NCBI RefSeq assembly: GCF_002531755.2
Contig: NZ_CP035000.1
Span: 637,881 to 701,880 of the forward strand
Reading direction: 5' to 3'
Length of the DNA: 64,000 nt
Origin: Rhizobium acidisoli
GTDB taxonomy: Bacteria > Pseudomonadota > Alphaproteobacteria > Rhizobiales > Rhizobiaceae
The notes below the pieces were generated by a model. That model did no database searches and was not told where the DNA came from. It saw only the letters and a program-made list of their open reading frames with translations. This document shows, piece by piece, positions 18,077 to 27,493 of this stretch (positions are counted from its first letter, which is position 1; each line of letters begins with the position of its first letter). The translations under genes were made by a program, and so were the position numbers.

Positions 18077-18853
18077 ATGAACGTGAAAACTGCAATCTAT
18101 CTCGCTGCCGGAGCTGCGCTCCTTGTCTCTGCCGTGGCCGCACATGCTGAGGTTCGCTTCGGCATCATGAATGAAGCCTATCCGCCGTTCTTTGCCAAGG
18201 ACGCAAGCGGCAAATGGGTCGGCTGGGAAGTCGATATGATGAATGCCGTCTGCGCCGAGATGAAGGAGAGCTGCTCCATCGTCGACATGTCCTGGGATGG
18301 CCTAATTCCCGGTCTTCAATCCAAGAAGTTCGACGTCATCTGGTCATCGATGTCAATCACCGACGAACGCGAGAAGACCATCGCATTCACGGACAAATAT
18401 TACAATACGCCAAGCAAGCTGATCGGCGCCGAAGGTGCCAAGCCTGGTACGACTGTCGCCGATGTTAGCGGCAAGACGATCGGCATACAGGTCTCTACGA
18501 TCCAGTCGGATTACTATAAGAAGTACTATGCGGGCGCGGCATCCGAGAAGACCTACGCCACGCTCGACGAGGCATTCCAGGATCTTGCTGTCGGCCGCAT
18601 CGACTATGTTTTCGGCGATTCCATTCCGCTGATGGCGTTCATCCATTCCGACTTCGGCAAAGGCTGCTGCTCCGACATGGGTAACGTCAAAGACGATCCG
18701 GCTATTCTTGGACGGGGGATCGGTGGTGGCTTGCGCAAGGAAGATACGGAACTCCTCGCCAAGCTGAACTCAGCCATCGCCGCTGTTAGGGCTAGTGGAA
18801 AATACGCCGAGATCTCCAAGAAGTATTTCGACTTCGACCCCTACGGCGAGTGA
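18077..18853 (+). CDS. Periplasmic amino-acid binding protein
   Basis: A 258-residue family 3 solute-binding protein. Residues 1-24 are a Sec signal peptide ending AAHA before EVRFGIMNEAYPPF, the typical first strand and ligand loop. Further family marks are GWEVDMMNAVC, WDGLIPGL and the SSMSITDERE loop, with the conserved Thr/Arg ligand contacts. It captures the substrate in the periplasm for the adjacent permeases. The surrounding enzymes make homoserine or an O-acylated derivative the best guess. A 13-bp hairpin follows five bases after the stop. Confidence 0.92.
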   Translation: MNVKTAIYLAAGAALLVSAVAAHAEVRFGIMNEAYPPFFAKDASGKWVGWEVDMMNAVCAEMKESCSIVDMSWDGLIPGLQSKKFDVIWSSMSITDEREKTIAFTDKYYNTPSKLIGAEGAKPGTTVADVSGKTIGIQVSTIQSDYYKKYYAGAASEKTYATLDEAFQDLAVGRIDYVFGDSIPLMAFIHSDFGKGCCSDMGNVKDDPAILGRGIGGGLRKEDTELLAKLNSAIAAVRASGKYAEISKKYFDFDPYGE

Positions 18854-18857
18854 TCGC

Positions 18858-18893
18858 GATGAGGCGGGAGCCACCGCAGCCTCCCGCCTCATC
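18858..18893 (+). terminator. Strong hairpin after the binding-protein gene
   Basis: Arms gatgaggcgggag (18858-18870) and ctcccgcctcatc (18881-18893) pair perfectly over 13 bp with a 10-base loop. There is no T-run. Placed between a binding-protein gene and its permeases, it probably stabilises the upstream mRNA or partly terminates, giving more binding protein than permease (inference). Confidence 0.75.
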
Positions 18894-18957
18894 CATCCCT
18901 CAAGATCCTAATGTCGAGTCGACGCGGCCTTGATGGGTCGCTCAGGAGCATTTCTCC

Positions 18958-19680
18958 ATGCAGACAAATCCATCCATCGTGGAACTGCTTTCCCCCTATC
19001 CGCCAGGATGGGGCGGGGCGCTGCTTTCAGGCGCGCTATCAACCATCCTGATCTCACTGGGTGCCTATTTCCTTGGCATTGTCATCGGGCTCGCAGGTTC
19101 GGCCGGAAAGCTCAAAGGCGGCCGTGCCATCCTCGTGATTTTGGACTTCTATACAACCGCCATGCGCGCCGTGCCGGAGCTGATCTTGATCATCGGCCTC
19201 TATTATGCGGGCACCGATGGCATCAACAGACTGCTTTCGGCGCTGGGCTTCCCGCCGGTCGAGATCAATGGGTTCCTTGCCGCCGTCGCGGTGCTAGGGA
19301 TCGTGCAGGGCGCTTATATGACGGAAGTGCTGCGCGGCGCTATTCTCGCAATCCCCGTCGGTCAGATCGAGGCTGCCAGTGCTTTCGGTATGGGGCCCTG
19401 GCTCCGGTTCCGGCGCATCGTGCTACCGGCGCTGATGCCGAATGCCTTGCCGGGCCTAACCAATCTGTGGATGTCGGTGACAAAGGACAGCGCACTGATT
19501 GCCGTCGTAGGTTACCAGGAACTGGCACTCGCCACGCGGCTCGCCGCCGGCAACACCAAGCACTATTTCCTGTTCTTTTTTGCTGCCGCCGTCATCTACC
19601 TGATGATCACCATCTTCTCCAATGTCGTGTTCGGCAGTCTTGAGGCCTATTTCCGGCGCGGACAGCCGAAAGCAGCTTGA
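18958..19680 (+). CDS. Amino-acid ABC permease (HisQ-like)
   Basis: A 240-residue inner-membrane permease with about five hydrophobic segments. The cytoplasmic EAA loop that docks the ATPase reads GQIEAASAFGMGPWLRFRRIVLPALMPNALPG. The TTAMRAVPELILI stretch is the conserved N-terminal signature of polar amino-acid permeases. It pairs with the next gene, seven bases downstream, to form a heterodimeric channel. The ATG at 18958 has an aggagc site nine bases upstream. Confidence 0.9.
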   Translation: MQTNPSIVELLSPYPPGWGGALLSGALSTILISLGAYFLGIVIGLAGSAGKLKGGRAILVILDFYTTAMRAVPELILIIGLYYAGTDGINRLLSALGFPPVEINGFLAAVAVLGIVQGAYMTEVLRGAILAIPVGQIEAASAFGMGPWLRFRRIVLPALMPNALPGLTNLWMSVTKDSALIAVVGYQELALATRLAAGNTKHYFLFFFAAAVIYLMITIFSNVVFGSLEAYFRRGQPKAA

Positions 19681-19687
19681 GGAGCGA

Positions 19688-20380
19688 ATGATGGATTTTT
19701 CGTGGATTTTCAACTACTGGCCGCTGATCGTCGCTGGTGCGATCCAGACCTTGCTCCTACTCGTCATTTCAGTGGTCTTCGGCTTCATCCTGGCGATCGG
19801 TCTTGCGCTCGCGCAAGTGAATGGCCCCGTGTGGTTGCGGGGCTGTGCAAAGGCTTATTGCACCAGTTTTCGCGGTACGCCGCTACTGATTCAGCTTTGG
19901 CTGCTCTACTACGGTGTCGGATCGCTGCTGCCAATGATTCCCGGTCTGCGCACCAGCTTTCTCTGGCCAATCGTGCGCGAAGGCTTCTTCTTCGCCGCGG
20001 TCAGCTTCACGCTCAATTATGCGGCTTATGAAGCCGAGGTGCTGCGCGGCGCGCTGCTTGCCGTGCCGAAAGGTGAACTGGAGGCGGGACGCGCCTTCGG
20101 CATGAGCCGCTGGACGCTTCTGCGCCGCATCTGGCTGCCGCGGGCGATCCGCATCGCACTACCGACCATCGGGGGTGAAGTGGTGCTGCAGCTGAAAGCG
20201 ACACCGCTTGCTTTCACAGTCACGGTGATGGATCTCTACGCGGTCGCCTACAAGGTCAGACAGGACACGTTGCTCGTCTACGAGCCCCTGATCATCGTCA
20301 CCGTTTTCTATGTCTGTCTCACCCTCGTCATCACGCGCGCATTCCGCCTCGTCGAATTGCAAGTGCCGATACGACGCTAA
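19688..20380 (+). CDS. Amino-acid ABC permease (HisM-like)
   Basis: A 230-residue inner-membrane permease. [15 protein letters not shown] is the family signature, and the EAA loop is [32 protein letters not shown]. The ATG at 19688 follows the site ggagcg seven bases upstream and leaves seven bases to the previous stop; the frame is open upstream only as an overlap with that gene. It completes the transporter encoded from 17268. Confidence 0.9.
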   Translation: MMDFSWIFNYWPLIVAGAIQTLLLLVISVVFGFILAIGLALAQVNGPVWLRGCAKAYCTSFRGTPLLIQLWLLYYGVGSLLPMIPGLRTSFLWPIVREGFFFAAVSFTLNYAAYEAEVLRGALLAVPKGELEAGRAFGMSRWTLLRRIWLPRAIRIALPTIGGEVVLQLKATPLAFTVTVMDLYAVAYKVRQDTLLVYEPLIIVTVFYVCLTLVITRAFRLVELQVPIRR

Positions 20381-20412
20381 GGGTAACCCCCGTAATTTTT
20401 CTGGAGATTGCA

Positions 20413-21315
20413 ATGTTCAAAGGATCAATCACGGCGCTGGTCACGCCCTTTCTCGACACAAAGGTCGACGAAGAGGCCTTCCGAGTGCTGGTGGAATGGC
20501 AGATTGCAGAAGGCAGTCATGGTCTTGTCCCCTGCGGAACGACTGGAGAGAGCCCGACCCTCTCACATGCCGAACATAAACGCCTGGTCGAGTTGACCGT
20601 CGAGGCGGCAGGCGGCCGAGTTCCGGAGATAGCAGGCGCGGGATCCAACAGCACGGAGGAAGCGATCGATTTTTGCCGCCACGCGGAGCAGGCCGGCGCC
20701 GACGCACTGCTCATCGTGGCGCCCTACTATAACAAGCCGACGCAGGAGGGTCTCTACCAGCACCTCAGGGCCATAGACGCGGCCGTCTCCCTGCCGATTG
20801 TCGTCTACAATATTCCGCCGCGCAGCGTCGTTGACATTTCCGTCGATACGCTTGCTCGCTTAAGGCGTGATTGCCGCAACGTTATTGGCGTCAAGGACGC
20901 CACCGCCAATCCGATGCGCCCGTCTCTGGAGCGCATGGCCTGTGGCCGCGATTCCAACCTGCTGTCCGGGGAGGACGGCACGGCGCTCGGCTACATGGCG
21001 CATGGCGGTCATGGCTGTATTTCCGTCACGGCAAATGTCGCTCCACGCCTATATGCTGAATTCCAGGCTGCATGCCTTGTCGGCGATTTCTACCGTGCGC
21101 TCGAACTCCAGGATTTGTTGATGCCGCTCCACCGGGCACTTTTCCTGGAAACCAATCCGGCAGGCCCGAAATATGCGCTCTGGCGTCTGGGACGGATGCG
21201 GCGCGACGTCCGACTGCCTCTGGTGACCGTTTCGCCTGCATCGAAGCTGAAATCGATCAGGCGATGTATCACGCCGGCCTTACGGCCTGACAGGCTCGAT
21301 CGCCCCGCAATTTGA
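20413..21315 (+). CDS. dapA: 4-Hydroxy-tetrahydrodipicolinate synthase family protein, frameshifted at its end
   Basis: A DapA-type class I aldolase, normally condensing aspartate semialdehyde with pyruvate. The TTGE-like [11 protein letters not shown] loop, the catalytic Tyr region [10 protein letters not shown] and the Schiff-base Lys in NVIGVKDAT are all present. The last codons are unusual. After VSPASK the +2 frame reads [14 protein letters not shown] and stops at 21290, exactly the expected DapA tail, whereas the annotated frame runs on to 21315 with unrelated residues. A single missing base near 21247 explains this. The core is intact, so activity may survive. Within this operon it could draw off aspartate semialdehyde or act as another 2-oxoacid aldolase. 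Confidence 0.85.
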   Translation: MFKGSITALVTPFLDTKVDEEAFRVLVEWQIAEGSHGLVPCGTTGESPTLSHAEHKRLVELTVEAAGGRVPEIAGAGSNSTEEAIDFCRHAEQAGADALLIVAPYYNKPTQEGLYQHLRAIDAAVSLPIVVYNIPPRSVVDISVDTLARLRRDCRNVIGVKDATANPMRPSLERMACGRDSNLLSGEDGTALGYMAHGGHGCISVTANVAPRLYAEFQAACLVGDFYRALELQDLLMPLHRALFLETNPAGPKYALWRLGRMRRDVRLPLVTVSPASKLKSIRRCITPALRPDRLDRPAI

Positions 21316-21399
21316 CCCTTCTCCGCCAGATTTCTGCGTCGATTACGCGGAACGGCACCATGTCTTTAGAATTCTGATGAACCAAATGCAGAGGACCCC

Positions 21400-22671
21400 A
21401 TGACCGCAGCCAACCTCTCACATCTTCCGGTCCAAGACTCCGACGTCAGCAGAAGGACTCCCGTGGCTAGCCAAGGTCTGAGCCGCGACACTCTGGCACT
21501 CAGCGGCGGGCTCCTGGTCGATCCCGCGACCAAAGCGATCGCGCCGAATATCTCCATGTCCGTCAACAACGTGCTGATGCCGGGCGAAGGCTCCTTTTCG
21601 GCGGATGGGGTGGATGACCTCACGGCGCTTCCCTTTCTCTATGCGCGCTGGACCAATCCCACTGTCCGTCAGCTGGAACAGCGGATAGCCGCGCTCGAGG
21701 GCGCCGACGATGCGGTGGCCACATCGACCGGCGTCGCTGCGATCGGCGCCACATTCCTGACGTTCCTTAAGACCGGGGATCATCTGATCATCAGCGATGT
21801 CTGCTATGCCGGCGCCAACGAACTCGCGCGGCGAATATTGCCGGACTACGGCATCGAGGTGACCCCGGTAAACATGTCCAGGCCGCACGAGGTAGCGGCC
21901 GCCTTCAGGCCCAACACAAAGTTGGTCCATTGCGAAAGTCCCTGCAATCCGATCCTGCGTCTCACCGATCTTTCTGCCGTTGCTGGACTTGTTCGCAGCC
22001 ACGGTGCGTTGATGTCGGTCGACTCGACACTGGCCACGCCCGTCGCCACACAGCCACTATCGTTCGGCGCAGACCTCGTCATTCATTCGCTGACCAAGTT
22101 CATCAATGGCCACGGCGATGCGCTCGGCGGCGTTGTCTGCGGGCGCAAGGATCTCGTGGAGAAGATCCGCTCGCGCGCTGGTGTCTATCTCGGGGCGTCG
22201 ATGCCTGCCATGAATGCCTGGCTGATCATGCGTGGCATCGACACGCTATTTCCCCGCCTGCGAACAATCTCTGCGACAGCTACAAAGGTGGCGGCCTTTC
22301 TGGAAGATCATCCGGCTGTAACGGCCGTTACCTATCCGGGCCTAGCCTCTCACCCCCAGCACGATCTGGCGAAACGGCAGATGGAGGTATTCGGCGGCAT
22401 CGTGACCTTCCAGGTAAAGGAGCCAGGCAGAATGGCTTTGCAGCTTGCCGAGCGCCTCAAGGTGGCCCATTACGCCTTTTCGCTCGGCCACCAGCGCTCG
22501 ATCGTGGTGCTGCTCGATACCGACGAGATGATGTCCACGACCTATCAGCTCGCCACCGAGCAGCTCGAGGACTATCGACGCTTTGCCGGCGACGGCGTGT
22601 TCCGCCTTTCCGTGGGGCTAGAGGCGCCGGGCGATCTGATCGGCGATCTCGATCAGGCCCTTGCGGGCTGA
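21400..22671 (+). CDS. Cys/Met-metabolism PLP-dependent enzyme
   Basis: A 423-residue enzyme of the cystathionine gamma-synthase / gamma-lyase / O-acylhomoserine sulfhydrylase family. The PLP lysine lies in HSLTKFINGHGD. The phosphate-binding and ring-stacking regions are seen in STGVAAIGATFLTF, ISDVCYAGANELAR and ESPCNPILRLTDL. The length is slightly above the usual 380-400 because of an N-terminal extension. In this operon it may eliminate or replace the gamma group of O-acetylhomoserine or a related compound. Which of the family reactions applies cannot be decided from the sequence. Confidence 0.85.
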   Translation: MTAANLSHLPVQDSDVSRRTPVASQGLSRDTLALSGGLLVDPATKAIAPNISMSVNNVLMPGEGSFSADGVDDLTALPFLYARWTNPTVRQLEQRIAALEGADDAVATSTGVAAIGATFLTFLKTGDHLIISDVCYAGANELARRILPDYGIEVTPVNMSRPHEVAAAFRPNTKLVHCESPCNPILRLTDLSAVAGLVRSHGALMSVDSTLATPVATQPLSFGADLVIHSLTKFINGHGDALGGVVCGRKDLVEKIRSRAGVYLGASMPAMNAWLIMRGIDTLFPRLRTISATATKVAAFLEDHPAVTAVTYPGLASHPQHDLAKRQMEVFGGIVTFQVKEPGRMALQLAERLKVAHYAFSLGHQRSIVVLLDTDEMMSTTYQLATEQLEDYRRFAGDGVFRLSVGLEAPGDLIGDLDQALAG

Positions 22672-22694
22672 ATGGCGGCGCAAGGGAGGAATCT

Positions 22695-24104
22695 ATGGCA
22701 AAATTGCGCGTTGAGACCGATCTTCTGGGGCAGCGGCAATTGCCGGCCGATGCATTGATAGGGATCCATACGCTGCGGGCGGCGGAAAATTTCGACGTCT
22801 CGGGCATCACACTCCAGGACTTTCCGGCATTTGTGCAGTCCCTGGCGATGGTGAAGAAAGCGGCGGCCGCGACCAATCTGGAGCTCGGGTTGATCGAGCC
22901 CATTATAGCCCAGGCAATCGGCCGGGCTTGCGACAGGCTGATCGGCGGCGAGATCCTGGTGCCGCATTTTCCTGTCGACATGATGCAGGGCGGCGCGGGA
23001 ACCTCGACCAACATGAATGTCAACGAGGTGATTGCCAATTTGGCGCTCCTTGAATTTGGCCAGCAGGCCGGCAAGTACGACACGGTCAATCCTAACGACC
23101 ATGTAAACCTCTCTCAGTCGACCAACGACGTCTACCCGACGGCGATCCGCCTAACCGTGCTGCGGGAGGCAGAAACACTGCTTGGTACGCTGCGTGCTCT
23201 CGTCGCCGCCTTTCGCCGAAAGGGCGCTGCTTTTGCGGACATCGTCAAGGTCGGCAGGACGCAGCTTCAGGACGCTGTGCCAATGTCTCTTGGTCAGGAG
23301 TTCGAAGCTTTCGCCGAAACGCTGGAGGAGGATGTTGCCCAAATCCTCGGCGCAGCCGAATTGATGCGAGAGGTCAATCTCGGCGGCACGGCGATCGGCA
23401 CCGGCTTGAACGCACCAGCGGGTTTTTCCGCTGCCGCCTGCGCGCACCTATCTGAAATTTCCGGCATCATGGTCCGTCCTGCGCGCAACCTCGTTGAGGC
23501 CACGTCGGATACAGGCGCTTTCGTCTCGATCTCGGGTACGCTCAAGCGTATGTCAGTAAAGCTGTCGAAGGTGTGCAACGACCTTCGCCTCCTGTCGAGT
23601 GGCCCGCGCGCGGGGTTTGGCGAAATTCGTCTTCCGGCTATGCAGGCAGGTTCGTCCATCATGCCGGGCAAGGTCAATCCGGTGATCCCGGAGATGATGA
23701 ACCAGATCGGCTTTCAGGTGATCGGCAATGATCTGACGGTCACGCTCGCTGCCGGTGCCGGCCAGCTCCAATTGAACGCGATGGAACCTGTGATCGTGCT
23801 CAATCTGCTGCAATCCATGCAATTGCTGGCGAAAGGCATGGATACGCTTCGAACACGCTGCATCGACAATATCGAGGCGGATGCGGAACGCTGCCGAACG
23901 CTTCACAATGGCTCTCTTGTTCTCGCTGCCTCACTCAACCCTTTCGTCGGCTATGCCAGGGCTGCGACGCTCGCGCGCAATGCGCTCGCAGAGGGGATCG
24001 GATTGCGCGAGGCGGTCGAGCGCGATGGCGTTCTCACCCCTGAACAGATCGATGCGATCTTCGGCACGAGCACGCTCAGGGTTCTCGGCACGGTGCAAGG
24101 CTGA
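22695..24104 (+). CDS. aspA: Aspartate ammonia-lyase
   Basis: A 469-residue member of the fumarase/aspartase superfamily that splits aspartate into fumarate and ammonia. The signature loop GSSIMPGKVNP with its catalytic serine is intact. Other family marks are GAGTSTNMNVNEV, the QSTNDVYPTA substrate site and the KVGRTQLQDAVP region. The length suits both aspartase and class II fumarase; LGQRQLPADALIGIHTLRA at the start favours aspartase. The ATG at 22695 follows an aaggagg-like site (gggagga). It would finish the path from homoserine to the citric-acid cycle. Confidence 0.88.
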   Translation: MAKLRVETDLLGQRQLPADALIGIHTLRAAENFDVSGITLQDFPAFVQSLAMVKKAAAATNLELGLIEPIIAQAIGRACDRLIGGEILVPHFPVDMMQGGAGTSTNMNVNEVIANLALLEFGQQAGKYDTVNPNDHVNLSQSTNDVYPTAIRLTVLREAETLLGTLRALVAAFRRKGAAFADIVKVGRTQLQDAVPMSLGQEFEAFAETLEEDVAQILGAAELMREVNLGGTAIGTGLNAPAGFSAAACAHLSEISGIMVRPARNLVEATSDTGAFVSISGTLKRMSVKLSKVCNDLRLLSSGPRAGFGEIRLPAMQAGSSIMPGKVNPVIPEMMNQIGFQVIGNDLTVTLAAGAGQLQLNAMEPVIVLNLLQSMQLLAKGMDTLRTRCIDNIEADAERCRTLHNGSLVLAASLNPFVGYARAATLARNALAEGIGLREAVERDGVLTPEQIDAIFGTSTLRVLGTVQG

Positions 24105-24117
24105 CGGGGAGGGCGCC

Positions 24118-24912
24118 ATGGCAGTTTTTACGGACCTTTCGGAAATCGATTGTGCGCGGATCGCGACGACCTATCGACTTGGCCGATTGACATCGGTGAT
24201 CGGCATTGCCGATGGCGATGCCGAAACCACCTTCCTTTTCCGTGCTGACCGCGGCGAGTTCATCGTGACGGTGTTCGAAGGTGCCCCCGACCCGTGTGAT
24301 CTCGAGCGTGCCTTCCGCACGATGGAGACGCTCGCGGCCGCTGGCGTTCCTTGTCCGGCGACCTTCCGTACTGACGCTGGCGCTGCGACGATGACGTTAT
24401 CAGGCAAACTGGTGGCGGTCGTCGGCTTTGTGCCGGGCTCCCGGCCAAGCGAGCTAACGTCAGCAAAAAGCCGCGCGCTCGGAAACTGCACTGCACGCAT
24501 TCACCGAACGCTGGCGGCTTCCGTGGCCGGCAGCCGGCGCGGCCTGCCAAAGGGGGCAGTGCATGGTGCTCTCAATCGCGACAATGTCTTCTTCCTCGGC
24601 GAGGAAGTCAGCGGCGTGATCAATTTCCGCCTGCGTCATGATGACCTTCTGATCGCGGAGCTGGCGCAAGTACTACTGCATTGGACCGCCCGCGCGGACG
24701 GAACGCTCGATGGTGGGCTCGCGGGCGCATTGCTCGCCGGATATGAAGACGTTCGCTCTCTGAGTGAGAACGAACGTCAGGCTCTGCCGGCCTTCGTCAT
24801 GGCCGCGACCGCAACCTCACTTGCGCAGGATGACAGGATTGCCGATCTAGAAGCTTCGGCACATCGGGCATTCGCCTCCGCCATGGCTTTTGCCAAGGGG
24901 ACGCAATCATGA
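24118..24912 (+). CDS. Homoserine-kinase-like protein with both catalytic aspartates replaced
   Basis: A 264-residue aminoglycoside-phosphotransferase-fold protein most like type II homoserine kinase (ThrB), somewhat short of the usual 320. The catalytic loop reads VHGALNRDNVFF (148-159): His149 and Asn156 are kept, but the catalytic Asp is Ala151. The metal-binding Asp of the following IDF motif is Asn169 (VINF). Loss of both acids predicts a pseudokinase. It may bind homoserine as a sensor or scaffold, or be a decaying gene (inference). It sits 13 bases after aspA and overlaps the next regulator by four bases, so it is cotranscribed. Confidence 0.75.
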   Translation: MAVFTDLSEIDCARIATTYRLGRLTSVIGIADGDAETTFLFRADRGEFIVTVFEGAPDPCDLERAFRTMETLAAAGVPCPATFRTDAGAATMTLSGKLVAVVGFVPGSRPSELTSAKSRALGNCTARIHRTLAASVAGSRRGLPKGAVHGALNRDNVFFLGEEVSGVINFRLRHDDLLIAELAQVLLHWTARADGTLDGGLAGALLAGYEDVRSLSENERQALPAFVMAATATSLAQDDRIADLEASAHRAFASAMAFAKGTQS

Positions 24913-25352
24913 AGCGCGTTCTCGACCGGTCTGATGAGCGCATTCTCGCGGAGTTGACCCGCAATAGCCGCATCCCGTATTCCGAACTGGCCGAGAAAAT
25001 CAGCCTGTCGCGCAACGCCGTGCGCCAGCGCATCGAGCGGCTAGAGCGCGATGGCCTCATCCAGGGCTACACGATCGTCGCGGGCGAGGGAAAGCCACGC
25101 GCCTCGAACATTGCAGCGATGATCTTCATCTATCGCCACGATCGCATGCGCGGTGGTGACGTCATCCAGGCGCTGAAGCGCGTGCCGGAAGTCGTCTCCT
25201 GCGACGTTATGAGCGGGGAATTCGACCTTGTCATCCGGGTGGAGGCGAGTGCGGCGGACCGCGTCCGCGAAATCTGGCAGGACGTGTCGGCCTTGCCTGG
25301 TGTACGCGACACGCTGACGGCATTCGCGCTGTCTTCGATGATCAAGCGCTGA
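24909..25352 (+). CDS. Lrp/AsnC-family regulator at the operon end
   Basis: A 147-residue feast/famine regulator: a winged helix at residues 5-60 (DRSDERILAELTRNSR, SLSRNAVRQRIERLERDGLI) and a RAM domain at residues 65-145 (VVSCDVMSGEFDLVIRV). Its ATG overlaps the stop of the kinase-like gene (ATGA at 24909), so it is made with the catabolic enzymes and probably feeds back on them. It is not a close duplicate of the divergent Lrp at 13961, judging by the different recognition helices, so the two may respond to different intermediates. Confidence 0.88.
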   Translation: MKRVLDRSDERILAELTRNSRIPYSELAEKISLSRNAVRQRIERLERDGLIQGYTIVAGEGKPRASNIAAMIFIYRHDRMRGGDVIQALKRVPEVVSCDVMSGEFDLVIRVEASAADRVREIWQDVSALPGVRDTLTAFALSSMIKR

Positions 25353-25576
25353 CCAAGGAAAAAGATAGTTTATGAGATGGTCAGAACTCTCAGCGGCGTA
25401 AGTCGCGAACGCGTCCGATTCGGCGGGAAGACTAGGTTTTTTCAGCATTATTGAGGACGGCGCCGGTTCAGATCCCATCAAGGCGCTCACAAGAAGGCAC
25501 AGTGCACCGGTTGTCCGCCGCGGTTATCAGAGGATCGCCAGCATTCGACTTTCGCCGTCAGGCAGTCGCGCTCTCG

Positions 25577-25943
25577 CTATTGAGGTTGGCTCTCGTCGGC
25601 AAAAGATAAATTTAGGGTCTCCTGCAGTTTGCCCAGTGTCGCGTCGTTTCGAAACCGAATTTCCGACACCATGAAACTGACGCTGCTGCCGCCCGAATAT
25701 GGCGTTACGCCCGTAACCGACAGCCGCAGAAGTTTCCCGCGGCTTTCGGACGTAACGATGTCCCCAGGCAAGATTCCAACGATGGACCGGGCGAGCGCTG
25801 CGTTCAGCTTCGAGTTCGCTATCCCATCGCTCAAGCTGTTTCGACATGGCGGAACGGGTCTCGCGCGGCCTGGAATGGAGCTCCTCCCGAAACCTCAGGC
25901 GATCCACGACCGAAAGGATTTCTCCCGCGACCTCCTTCTGCAT
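25577..25943 (-). pseudogene. Small hypothetical protein, probably frameshifted
   Basis: One minus-strand frame from the ATG at 25943 starts with a helical segment (MQKEVAGEILSVVDRLRF...LERWDSELEAE) and then loses protein-like character. A second frame, ending at 25577, supplies a beta-rich tail (ALARSIVGILPGDIV, LLRLSVTGVTPYSG) that resembles small GreA-like C-terminal domains only weakly. Joining them near 25810 gives about 120 residues. The helical-then-beta order would suit a Gre-type fold, but the identity is uncertain and the gene may be dead. Confidence 0.35.
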
Positions 25944-26303
25944 TGCGTAAGCGGCATAGGCAATACCCCCGATAACCCGCGTTATGAGGGGTATTGCTGA
26001 ATGGCCTTAATGATTTCACATATAGATAAGTGGCTGGGCGCGATGCTGGCTGGTTTTTCTCAATTCCTGGCCATCACAACAGGGAGATGGAGTATGTTTG
26101 CGATCGTCGGAGCCGCGGGCAATGTCGGCTACTCAACGTCATCGGCCCTGCGCCGGGCGGGTGTGCCAGTCCGGGCGATCCTACGCGACAGGACAAAAGC
26201 AGCGCGGCTGAGCGACATCGGCTGCGAGATTGCCACCGCTGACCTTGCCCCGTTGAAATAATCCATTTTGAAGTAAGCTCTGGCCCATTGAGAGGACCAG
26301 GGA

Positions 26304-26570
26304 ATGAAGCGCAATCGTTTCACAGACGAACAGATCATCGGCATTCTGAAGGAGCACGAGGCTGGCACGCCGGTCTCGGAGCTTTGCCGCAAGCACGGCG
26401 TCAGCGATGCCAGCATCTATAAATGGAAGGCCAAATTCGGCGGCATGGAGGTATCCGAAGCCAAGCGGCTGAAGACGCTGGAGGACGAGAACACGAAGCT
26501 GAAGCGGCTTCTGGCGGATGCCATGCTCGACAATGCCGCTTTGAAAGACCTTTTGGGAAAGAAGTGGTGA
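26304..26570 (+). CDS. IS3 OrfA, helix-turn-helix protein
   Basis: An 88-residue transposase_8 family protein. The helix-turn-helix covers residues 5-45 ([40 protein letters not shown]), and a leucine-rich coiled coil follows ([20 protein letters not shown]). It binds the element ends and joins OrfB. The gene ends by overlapping the first codon of OrfB. Confidence 0.93.
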   Translation: MKRNRFTDEQIIGILKEHEAGTPVSELCRKHGVSDASIYKWKAKFGGMEVSEAKRLKTLEDENTKLKRLLADAMLDNAALKDLLGKKW

Positions 26571-27493
26571 CGCCCGCGGCCAAGCGGAAAGCTGTCGCGC
26601 ATCTGATGATCCATCATGAGATGAGCGAACGGCGGGCGTGTAAAGCCATTGGTTTTTGCCGAATGACGATTCGTTACGAGACCAGGCGCGACGATGATCA
26701 TGAGCTTCGCGAGCGAATGAAGGCGTTGGCGCATGAACGCCGCCGCTTTGGATATCGACGCATTCATGTGCTGCTGAGGCGGGAGGGTCACCTCGTGAAC
26801 CACAAGAGGCTCTTCCGGCTCTATCGGGAGGAGAAACTGACGGTGCGCAAGCGCGGCGGTCGCAAGCGAGCGATAGGCACGCGAGCGCCGATGCTGGTGC
26901 CGATGGTGGCCAATGACCGTTGGTCGCTAGACTTCGTGTCGGATCAGTTCACCGATGGGCGCAGGCTGCGGATTCTGACCGTCGTCGATGATTGCACGAG
27001 GGAGTGCCTGGCGCTCGTCGCCGATACATCACTTTCCGGTCTTCGCGTCGCACGGGAGCTTGACCGGATTATCGAGGAGCGCGGCAAGCCGAGGATGATC
27101 GTCTCCGACAACGGCAGCGAGTTCACCAGCAACGCGATCCTGCAATGGGCGGACCGGACCAAGGTTGACTGGCATTACATTGCGCCTGGCAAGCCTATCC
27201 AGAACGCTTTTATCGAAAGCTTCAACGGGCGGCTGCGAGACGAGTTCTTGAATGAAACTCTGTTCTCGTCGCTCGCTCACGCCCGGTCTGCGCTTTCAAA
27301 CTGGCGTAGCGATTACAACGATCAACGCCCGCATTCAGGCCTTGGCTGGCTGACACCGGCCGAATTCGCTCAGACACTCAACCCGCGACGTGATGCGGTG
27401 CTGCGCAGCCGAAATGGCTCCGCACCGCAACCCGCCGCTACCGAACCAACAACAGCAACCAAAAACCGCTGGAGCGAACGCAAAACTGGATAA
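26567..27493 (+). CDS. IS3 OrfB transposase
   Basis: A 308-residue DDE integrase-type transposase starting from the GTG at 26567, which overlaps the OrfA stop. The catalytic triad is Asp122 (WSLDFVSD), Asp181 (IVSDNGSEF) and Glu217 ([14 protein letters not shown]), with the typical 35-residue spacing between the last two. The upstream HTH_21-like region ([19 protein letters not shown]) is present. The frame is open upstream of the GTG, so an OrfAB fusion by frameshifting cannot be excluded. Confidence 0.93.
   Translation: MTPAAKRKAVAHLMIHHEMSERRACKAIGFCRMTIRYETRRDDDHELRERMKALAHERRRFGYRRIHVLLRREGHLVNHKRLFRLYREEKLTVRKRGGRKRAIGTRAPMLVPMVANDRWSLDFVSDQFTDGRRLRILTVVDDCTRECLALVADTSLSGLRVARELDRIIEERGKPRMIVSDNGSEFTSNAILQWADRTKVDWHYIAPGKPIQNAFIESFNGRLRDEFLNETLFSSLAHARSALSNWRSDYNDQRPHSGLGWLTPAEFAQTLNPRRDAVLRSRNGSAPQPAATEPTTATKNRWSERKTG

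Noticed and set aside
21930..22694. Upstream extension of the aspartate ammonia-lyase frame
   Set aside because: It runs out of frame through the PLP enzyme gene; the ATG at 22695 with its own ribosome-binding site starts the conserved aspartase N-terminus.
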